Of a DNA stretch of 8,766 nucleotides, positions 1 through 5,037 are shown piece by piece. The translations under genes and the position numbers were made by a program. Origin of the DNA: Candidatus Omnitrophota bacterium (GTDB lineage Bacteria; NPL-UPA2; BS750m-G34); NCBI GenBank assembly GCA_030640045.1, contig DAOWKF010000127.1:1-8766 (forward strand). The letters are read 5' to 3'. Within the stretch, counting starts at the first letter, position 1. The number at the start of each line of letters is the position of its first letter. The notes beneath the pieces are model-generated. The model worked only from the letters and a program-made list of their open reading frames with translations. It was not told the origin of the DNA and ran no database searches.

Positions 1-1
1 G

Positions 2-151
2 GTAACAGCGAAGGTCTTGCGCCGCGGCCATTATATCTATGAGGTTCCTATTTCCTATGTAGGCCGGAGTTACAGCGAAGGGAAAAAGATCACATGGCGG
101 GAAGGATTTAGGTCCATATATTACCTTTTCCGGTTTTTGTTTTTTAATTAG
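2..151 (+). CDS. Family 2 glycosyltransferase, C-terminal end only (5' truncated)
   Basis: The frame starting at base 2 is open from the window edge to a TAG at 149-151, giving the last 49 residues of a protein. It reads VTAKVLRRGHYIYEVPISYV, then a GRSYSEGKKITWREGF motif, then an aromatic tail (YYLFRFLFFN). The EVPISY-x-GR-(S/T)Y-x-EGKKI-x-W-(R/K)-(E/D)-G pattern is typical of the C-terminus of family 2 glycosyltransferases of the dolichyl/polyprenyl-phosphate mannosyltransferase (DPM1-like) group. These transfer a sugar from a nucleotide donor to a lipid carrier or glycan at the inner membrane. The catalytic GT-A domain with its DxD motif lies outside the window, so donor and acceptor cannot be judged. 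The next gene starts 6 nt after the stop, consistent with one operon. Confidence 0.75.
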   Translation, partial: VTAKVLRRGHYIYEVPISYVGRSYSEGKKITWREGFRSIYYLFRFLFFN

Positions 152-157
152 GAAAAA

Positions 158-958
158 ATGCTGGTTATTCTTGATTTAGACGGAGTAGTTTATCGCGGCA
201 AGAAGGTTATACCTCAGGCGCCTGATACAATAGCCCGCCTCAAACAAAAAGGCCATAAGATATATTTTTTGACCAATAATTCAACTCTTACCCGCAAAGG
301 ATTTCAGCAGAGACTTTCCCATTTTGGCATAGATTGCAGAAAAGAGGAGATAATGTCCGCAGCATATGCAACAACCCGGTTTTTTAAAAGAAGAGGTTAT
401 AAAGGCAGTGTTTTTATTATAGGGGGCCCGGGGCTTGCCAGGGAAATGGAAAACGCCGGATTTAGACTTGTTGGAAATAATAGCCGTAAGATTGATTTTG
501 TAGTTGTCGGGATGGATAGGCATTTCAAATACCGCGATCTCTGCACTGCCCAACAGGCAATTTTGAAAGGCGCGGCGTTTGTTGCAACTAATGTAGATGC
601 TACTTATCCGGTCGAAGGAGGGGTCTTGCCCGGGGCCGGAACAATGGCAAGCGCAATAAGAACAGCTACCTCAACCAGGCCGATTATCGTCGGCAAACCC
701 AACACATTTATGCTTAATGAAATTTTAAGAGAGGCATCTGTCCCTGCAAAAGAAGCCATCATAGTCGGGGACAGGGTTGAAACGGATATATTCCTGGGGA
801 AAAAATGCAAGGTAAAAACAGTGCTTGTATTAACCGGAATAACTCAACTTTCTGATTTAAACAAAATAAAAAAAGACAAAAAGCCGGACTATGTAGTCAA
901 AGATATCAGCGGACTGTTGAAATTGAAACTGTTGTTCCCTTCAACAGTTTCATCCTGA
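158..958 (+). CDS. HAD-IIA family (NagD-like) sugar-phosphate/nucleotide phosphatase
   Basis: This 266-residue protein has all the haloacid dehalogenase superfamily motifs. Motif I is DLDGVVYRG, with nucleophile D6 and acid/base D8. Motif II is LTNNST (residues 38-43). The conserved lysine is K180 in VGKPN, and motif IV is GDRVETDI (204-211), which binds Mg2+. The large C2-type cap between motifs II and III (about 60-175) and the GVLPGAGTM segment are those of subfamily IIA, which includes NagD, 4-nitrophenylphosphatases and phosphoglycolate phosphatases. It is expected to be a cytoplasmic phosphomonoesterase; the substrate cannot be read from sequence. The length is normal for the family. 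The start has only a weak AGGA 4 nt upstream. The last residues (FPSTVSS) and the stop codon fall in a repeat-like palindromic segment shared with the lepA leader, so the native C-terminus may have been rewritten. Confidence 0.88.
   Translation: MLVILDLDGVVYRGKKVIPQAPDTIARLKQKGHKIYFLTNNSTLTRKGFQQRLSHFGIDCRKEEIMSAAYATTRFFKRRGYKGSVFIIGGPGLAREMENAGFRLVGNNSRKIDFVVVGMDRHFKYRDLCTAQQAILKGAAFVATNVDATYPVEGGVLPGAGTMASAIRTATSTRPIIVGKPNTFMLNEILREASVPAKEAIIVGDRVETDIFLGKKCKVKTVLVLTGITQLSDLNKIKKDKKPDYVVKDISGLLKLKLLFPSTVSS
924..952 (+). repeat. Perfect 11-bp inverted repeat (hairpin) at the end of the phosphatase gene
   Basis: TGAAACTGTTG (924-934) and CAACAGTTTCA (942-952) are exact reverse complements separated by a 7-nt loop (TTCCCTT). 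A second, competing pairing uses CTGTTGAA (914-921) with TTCAACAG (940-947), because the left arm is partly duplicated. No T-tract follows, so this is not a standard intrinsic terminator. It ends 24 nt before the preferred lepA start and could act as an mRNA processing or translation-modulating structure. Confidence 0.7.
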
Positions 959-973
959 ACAAAGTGAAGGATT
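937..973 (+). repeat. Dispersed-repeat-like element spanning the phosphatase/lepA junction
   Basis: The segment TTTCATCCTGAACAAAG (948-964) followed by TGAAGGATTT (965-974) resembles, from memory, the widespread bacterial repeat whose core reads CATCCTGAGC then GAAG(C/T)GAAGGAT. It carries inverted repeats: CCTTCA (938-943) with TGAAGG (965-970), and ATCCT (952-956) with AGGAT (968-972). It provides the last codons and TGA stop of the phosphatase gene and the ribosome binding site of lepA. No second copy was seen in this window, so membership of a repeat family is inference. Confidence 0.5.
967..971 (+). promoter_or_regulatory. lepA ribosome binding site deciding the ATG start at 976
   Basis: AAGGA lies 4 nt before ATG 976, whereas the in-frame GTG at 964 has no purine-rich site upstream. 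The site lies within the repeat-like element and can pair with CCTTCA (938-943) or ATCCT (952-956), so it may be masked in some mRNA folds. Confidence 0.6.
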
Positions 974-975
974 TC

Positions 976-2775
976 ATGAAAGACCTAAATTGCATACGGA
1001 ATTTTTGTATTATCGCCCACATTGACCACGGTAAATCCACGCTTGCGGACAGGTTTCTTCAGATAACCGATACAATCCCTCAAAGGCGTTTTAGAGAGCA
1101 GGTCCTGGATGATATGGACCTTGAGCGGGAGAGGGGCATTACCATCAAGGCCAAGGCAGTGCGCATGAACTACAATGGCAAAGATGGTAAGGAATACATC
1201 CTTAATCTCATTGATACACCCGGCCATGTAGATTTTGGCTATGAGGTTACAAGGAGCTTGGCAGCATGTGAAGGCGCAGTCCTTGTAGTTGATGCTGCCC
1301 AGGGAGTAGAGGCCCAGACAGTAGCCAATCTCTATTTAGCCTTAGAAAAGGATTTAACTATTATCCCTGTCATAAATAAGATAGATCTCAAGAATGCTGA
1401 TCCCGAAGGGGTAGCCAGGCAATTTAGTTCACTCCACGGGTTAAAGGCAGAGGAAATTTTTAAGGTAAGCGCCAAGACCGGGGAAGGGGTCCAGGAGATT
1501 CTTGGCGCGATTGTAGAGCGCATTCCTCCTCCTCGGGGCGAGGCAGATAAAAAACTTCAGGCGCTTATCTTTGATTCTTCTTTTGATACCTACAGGGGAG
1601 TAGTAGCTTATATCAGGGTCTTTAACGGAGAGGTTAAAACAGGGGACAGGATAAGACTGATCAGCACCGACAGGAATTATGAGGTATCAGAGGTGGGATT
1701 TTTTAAGCCTTCTTTTATCCCAACCCATTCCCTTAGCGCAGGTGAAGTAGGTTATTTTATGGCCAATATTAAAGAGATATCCGATGCCCGCATAGGAGAT
1801 ACGATAGTCTTAGCCAAAGATAATGAGACAAAAGCTTTGCCGGGATATAAGGGAATCAAACCCATGGTCTATGCCGGCTTTTATCCGGTAAGGGGAGGAG
1901 ATTTTGGAGCGCTTACCGAGGCCTTTGAAAAGCTCCGTTTAAATGATTCAGCATTTATTTATGAGAAAGAGTCTTCTCAGACTCTCGGCCATGGATTCCG
2001 GTGCGGGTTTTTAGGGCTTCTCCACATGGATATTGTGAGAGAGAGATTGAAGCGCGAATATAATCTTGAGATTATAGTTACCTTCCCCAGCACTGTCTAT
2101 CGCATCAGAAAAATGAATGGGGAGGTAATAGAGATAGACAATCCTAATGAATTGCCTTCACCTCAGGAAATAGAAGCAATAGAAGAGCCATTTTTGAAGA
2201 TATCCATCATATGCCCTGCAAAAGACTTTGGGGCTATTATGAAATTGTGCCAGGATAGGAGAGGAATAAGTAAAGGTTATGAATATCTTGATCCGGAAAG
2301 GGTCATGATTATTTATGAGACACCTTTACCTGAAATTGTCCTTGATTTCCATGACCGTCTTAAATCTGTTACCAGTGGCTATGGCTCTTTTGACTATGAG
2401 CATATTGGTTTTCGTGAAGGAGATCTGGTCAAGTTAGATATTTTATTAAACAATGAGCTCGTGGAGGGATTTTCTTTTATTGTCCATCGTGAAAAGGCTT
2501 ATGCGCGCGGGAGAGAGGTCGTTACCAAACTTAAAGATGCGATACCCCAGCACCTTTTTGCCATTGCTATTCAAGCTGCCATCGGTAAACAGGTTATAGC
2601 AAGGGAAACCATAAAGGCGTTTCGAAAGGATGTAACTGCTAAACTCTATGGAGGCGATGTTACAAGAAAAAGGAAGCTTTTAGAAAAGCAGAAGGCAGGG
2701 AAGAAACTGATGAAAGGGAGAGGCCGGGTCAATGTGCCTCCGGATGCCTTTATGGCAGTATTAAAGACTGAGTAA
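976..2775 (+). CDS. lepA: Elongation factor 4 (LepA), ribosome back-translocase GTPase
   Basis: LepA is a translational GTPase that binds ribosomes and affects initiation and elongation fidelity under stress. From ATG 976 the protein has 599 residues, the same as E. coli LepA. A GTG at 964 would add 4 residues but lacks a ribosome binding site. GTPase motifs are complete: P-loop AHIDHGKST (14-22), switch I RGIT (53-56), DTPGH (80-84), NKID (134-137) and SAK (165-167). The EF-G-like domains II, III and V follow; GFRCGFLGLLHMDIV opens the domain III/V region. The basic LepA-specific C-terminal domain ends with KQKAGKKLMKGRGRVNVPP, a family signature. lepB follows 24 nt downstream, the lepA-lepB order also found in E. 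coli. The leader is unusual because its binding site lies in a palindromic repeat-like element. Confidence 0.98.
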   Translation: MKDLNCIRNFCIIAHIDHGKSTLADRFLQITDTIPQRRFREQVLDDMDLERERGITIKAKAVRMNYNGKDGKEYILNLIDTPGHVDFGYEVTRSLAACEGAVLVVDAAQGVEAQTVANLYLALEKDLTIIPVINKIDLKNADPEGVARQFSSLHGLKAEEIFKVSAKTGEGVQEILGAIVERIPPPRGEADKKLQALIFDSSFDTYRGVVAYIRVFNGEVKTGDRIRLISTDRNYEVSEVGFFKPSFIPTHSLSAGEVGYFMANIKEISDARIGDTIVLAKDNETKALPGYKGIKPMVYAGFYPVRGGDFGALTEAFEKLRLNDSAFIYEKESSQTLGHGFRCGFLGLLHMDIVRERLKREYNLEIIVTFPSTVYRIRKMNGEVIEIDNPNELPSPQEIEAIEEPFLKISIICPAKDFGAIMKLCQDRRGISKGYEYLDPERVMIIYETPLPEIVLDFHDRLKSVTSGYGSFDYEHIGFREGDLVKLDILLNNELVEGFSFIVHREKAYARGREVVTKLKDAIPQHLFAIAIQAAIGKQVIARETIKAFRKDVTAKLYGGDVTRKRKLLEKQKAGKKLMKGRGRVNVPPDAFMAVLKTE

Positions 2776-2790
2776 GCAGGCCTGAGAATA

Positions 2791-2795
2791 GAGGA
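2791..2795 (+). promoter_or_regulatory. lepB ribosome binding site
   Basis: GAGGA lies 4 nt (GAGG, 5 nt) before ATG 2800 in the short lepA-lepB gap. It is the clearest Shine-Dalgarno site in the + strand block and supports the chosen lepB start. Confidence 0.65.
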
Positions 2796-2799
2796 ACCT

Positions 2800-3360
2800 A
2801 TGGAAAAGATAATAAAGAAAAAATCAATAATCCGGGAATGGGTTGAGGGTATAATCATTGCCTTTATCATTGCAATGATTATACGTACTTTTGTTGTCCA
2901 GGCCTTCCGCATTCCAACCGGCTCCATGCATCCTACCTTAAAGATTGGTGACAGGATACTCGTGACTAAATTTATCTATGGAAATAGATCAATATTAAAA
3001 TTACGCGAGCCCCGAAGAGGAAATATTATTGTCTTTGTCTATCCGGAAGATCATAAGAAAGACTATATTAAGAGACTTGTTGGCCTGGGAGGAGAAAAGG
3101 TTTTAATAAAAAACGGTGAGATCTACATCAATGGCGAACGCCTCCGGGATTCACCCAGTATCACAAGCCGTTATTACTTTAGCTCGGGATATCACGGCAC
3201 CCAGGAAGTAACTGTCCCGGAAGGAAGTTTTTTTGTCCTGGGCGACAACAGCGCCAATAGCAAAGACAGCCGCTACTGGGGTTTTGTCCCGAACAAAAAT
3301 CTCATAGGCCAGGCATTTTTTATCTACTGGCCCCTTACGCGCCTCGGCCCTATCTATTAA
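2800..3360 (+). CDS. lepB: Signal peptidase I (type I leader peptidase)
   Basis: Signal peptidase I cleaves signal peptides from proteins exported by Sec or Tat, acting on the outer face of the cytoplasmic membrane. This 186-residue protein has a basic N-terminus, one membrane segment (about 15-35) and an S26 catalytic domain. The nucleophile is S42 in PTGSMHPTL and the general base is K91 in DYIKRLVGLGGE; most members have GLPGE here. The C-terminal box GDNSANSKDSRYWG (148-161) is intact. The short length and single membrane segment match the compact Gram-positive/Thermotoga-type form rather than the two-segment E. coli form. A good binding site precedes the ATG. The TAA stop is 3 nt before comEC, so translational coupling with comEC is likely. 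Confidence 0.96.
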   Translation: MEKIIKKKSIIREWVEGIIIAFIIAMIIRTFVVQAFRIPTGSMHPTLKIGDRILVTKFIYGNRSILKLREPRRGNIIVFVYPEDHKKDYIKRLVGLGGEKVLIKNGEIYINGERLRDSPSITSRYYFSSGYHGTQEVTVPEGSFFVLGDNSANSKDSRYWGFVPNKNLIGQAFFIYWPLTRLGPIY

Positions 3361-3363
3361 GAA

Positions 3364-5037
3364 ATGTTTAAAAGGCCTATAGTCGGTATAGCTATATGTA
3401 TGGGTGTGGGGATATTTGTGGGCTATGCTGCAGGGATGCCTTTTAAGTTTGCCTATATTAGCTTTTCCATTTTCGCCTTAGGTAGCTTGGCAGCGTGGAT
3501 ATGGGAAAAAGACGTAGAGAAGGGGATAACATTTATTTTTATCTGTCTCGCTGTATTTTTTTTAGGAATGACACTTATTCAAGGCGAAAGGCAGAATTTA
3601 GCGCAGCATCCGCTTACCACTTCACTGAAAGGCAAAACCCTTTCCATTCGCGGGACTATCTGTGCTTATCCGAAGGAGAAGATTATTTACCATACCCGAT
3701 GGGAAAAAGGGCAGAGAAAGGCAGTTAAGAAAGTTAAAATCTCATTCCCTATAAAGATTGAACAGATTAAACGAAAAGATACCTGGCAGGATATGGGTGG
3801 TAAAATTTTGGTAAATGTATATGAGATTGCTTCGCTCCGCAGGCTAAAGCCTGCAACTACCGCTCTCAATGACAAATTTAGAATAGGTGACAGGATAGAG
3901 ATAAAAGGATTTTTAAGACCGCTTCCAACTGTTAGAAATCCAGGTGATTTTAACTATGGCGCGTATCTGTTGCGTAAGGGGATACTGGGGCAGATTTACC
4001 CCGTTCGAAATGTCAATCCCGCAAATACACCCCATACCAGTTTGGTACGGGGCACGCAGGACGAAATTTTGAACGGGGTGAGTATTTTAAGTCGCGATAA
4101 CATCCCTTTTATAAAACGCCTTGCAGCGCGGGGTAGGGATTATATGGAGAGGATAATTGATTTGGGGCCTTATGATAATGGTCGGGAAAATCTACTCAAG
4201 GCAATGCTTATAGGTAAAAGAGAGGGCATAGATGAAAACCTTAAGCAAAACTTTATCAACACAGGCACTGTCCATATAATGGCGATATCAGGGCTGCACC
4301 TTGTTATAGTTATGGCTATTATTCTTTTTATATGTAAAATCACTTTTATTCCGGGTAGATACGCCTCTCTACTCTGTATCACTTTTCTAATTCTCTACGC
4401 CTTCCTTACCGGAGGCAGGGCATCAATCTGGCGGGCTGCAATTATGGCGGGGCTCTACCTTGGAGGCAGGCTTTTTAATCGTCAGGCGGATAAATGGACA
4501 ACCCTTTCTTTAGCAGGTCTCATTATTTTGTCTATTTCTCCTCAGGCTTTATTTGACTCTGGTTTTCAGCTTACTTTTATGGCAGTGTTCGGACTTATGT
4601 ATCTTTATCCGCGCCTGGAAAATGTCTTAAGGGAAAAATGGAAAAGGATTTTCGATATAAGTGCGAGTGGATATTTTGTGAAGGCGCTTCTGGTAATCCT
4701 AACAGCTCAAATTGCCCTTGGCCCGTTTTTAATCTATTATTATTACCGTTTTCCACTCATTACGTTTATTGCCAATCTCGCTATAGTGCCTATTTTAGGT
4801 GTAGTAACTATCCTCGGATTTGTCGCATCTATATCAGGATGGGTTTCTCTCTCTGTAGCCATGGCATTTAATGCCGTTAACAATATTTTTCTTTTAATTA
4901 TGGACAGGACCACTGCCTTTTTAGGAAACCTGCCCGGCCAGATTATCTATCTGCCAAGACCTCACCCGCTTTTTTTTGTGTTTTATTATACGATTTTGTT
5001 TTTGGTCTTCTATCCTTTTAAGGAGAGAAGTTCGTAG
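3364..5037 (+). CDS. comEC: ComEC/Rec2-family DNA-uptake channel without C-terminal MBL domain
   Basis: ComEC forms the inner-membrane channel for single-stranded DNA during natural transformation. This 557-residue protein has two or three N-terminal membrane helices (about 5-75) and an OB-fold-like region (DUF4131, about 85-215) with the family motif RNPGDFNYGAYLLRKGI. The competence domain follows, with LIGKREGID and HIMAISGLH (304-312), then about seven membrane helices to residue 551. It ends just after the last helix, so the metallo-beta-lactamase-like domain of full-length (about 750 residue) ComEC is absent, as in a subset of the family. Two palindromic repeat-like insertions lie in frame: residues about 154-170 in the OB region and 212-239 in the linker before the competence domain. 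The gene begins 3 nt after lepB with no strong binding site. Its 3' end overlaps the convergent cyclase gene by 28 bp. Confidence 0.92.
   Translation: MFKRPIVGIAICMGVGIFVGYAAGMPFKFAYISFSIFALGSLAAWIWEKDVEKGITFIFICLAVFFLGMTLIQGERQNLAQHPLTTSLKGKTLSIRGTICAYPKEKIIYHTRWEKGQRKAVKKVKISFPIKIEQIKRKDTWQDMGGKILVNVYEIASLRRLKPATTALNDKFRIGDRIEIKGFLRPLPTVRNPGDFNYGAYLLRKGILGQIYPVRNVNPANTPHTSLVRGTQDEILNGVSILSRDNIPFIKRLAARGRDYMERIIDLGPYDNGRENLLKAMLIGKREGIDENLKQNFINTGTVHIMAISGLHLVIVMAIILFICKITFIPGRYASLLCITFLILYAFLTGGRASIWRAAIMAGLYLGGRLFNRQADKWTTLSLAGLIILSISPQALFDSGFQLTFMAVFGLMYLYPRLENVLREKWKRIFDISASGYFVKALLVILTAQIALGPFLIYYYYRFPLITFIANLAIVPILGVVTILGFVASISGWVSLSVAMAFNAVNNIFLLIMDRTTAFLGNLPGQIIYLPRPHPLFFVFYYTILFLVFYPFKERSS
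3823..3874 (+). repeat. In-frame palindromic repeat-like insertion in comEC (element A)
   Basis: The core is GCAGGCTAAAGCCTGC (3839-3854), a perfect 7-bp inverted repeat with a 2-nt spacer, followed by AACTACC. It is flanked by GAGATTGCTTCGCTCCGC on the left and CTCTCAATGACA on the right. From memory, both the AGGCTAAAGCCT core and the ATTGCTTCG...CAATGAC flanks resemble widespread dispersed bacterial repeats, so this may be one repeat nested in another. It encodes EIASLRRLKPATTALND without a stop or frame change, in a loop where ComEC relatives usually need only a few residues. Confidence 0.55.
3998..4079 (+). repeat. In-frame nested inverted repeat, about 82 bp, in comEC (element B)
   Basis: The outer arms ACCCCGTTCGAAAT (3998-4011) and ATTTTGAACGGGGT (4066-4079) pair at 13 of 14 positions, and the remaining one is a G-T wobble. 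Nested inside are CCCCATACCA (4030-4039) and TGGTACGGGG (4043-4052), pairing at 9 of 10 around a 3-nt loop. The element is in frame and encodes PVRNVNPANTPHTSLVRG followed by TQDEILNGV, which bears no resemblance to ComEC. It sits exactly between the OB region and the competence domain. From memory, PVRN and ISNGV-like peptides recur as translated repeats in Omnitrophota-type genomes. No second copy is present here. Confidence 0.75.

Noticed and set aside
924..952. Hairpin as an intrinsic transcription terminator after the phosphatase gene
   Set aside because: There is no T-tract after the stem, the stem is AT-rich, and lepA starts 24 nt later, so read-through is more likely.
964..975. GTG at 964 as the lepA start
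   Set aside because: It lacks an upstream ribosome binding site, whereas ATG 976 has AAGGA 4 nt before it and gives the usual 599-residue length.
2646..2927. 93-codon open frame on the - strand across the lepA/lepB junction
   Set aside because: It is the reverse complement of the conserved lepA C-terminus and lepB membrane segment, with no matching family or binding site.
3823..4079. CRISPR array or insertion sequence in comEC
   Set aside because: The two palindromes differ from each other, there are no regularly spaced identical repeats, no transposase, and no clear target-site duplication.
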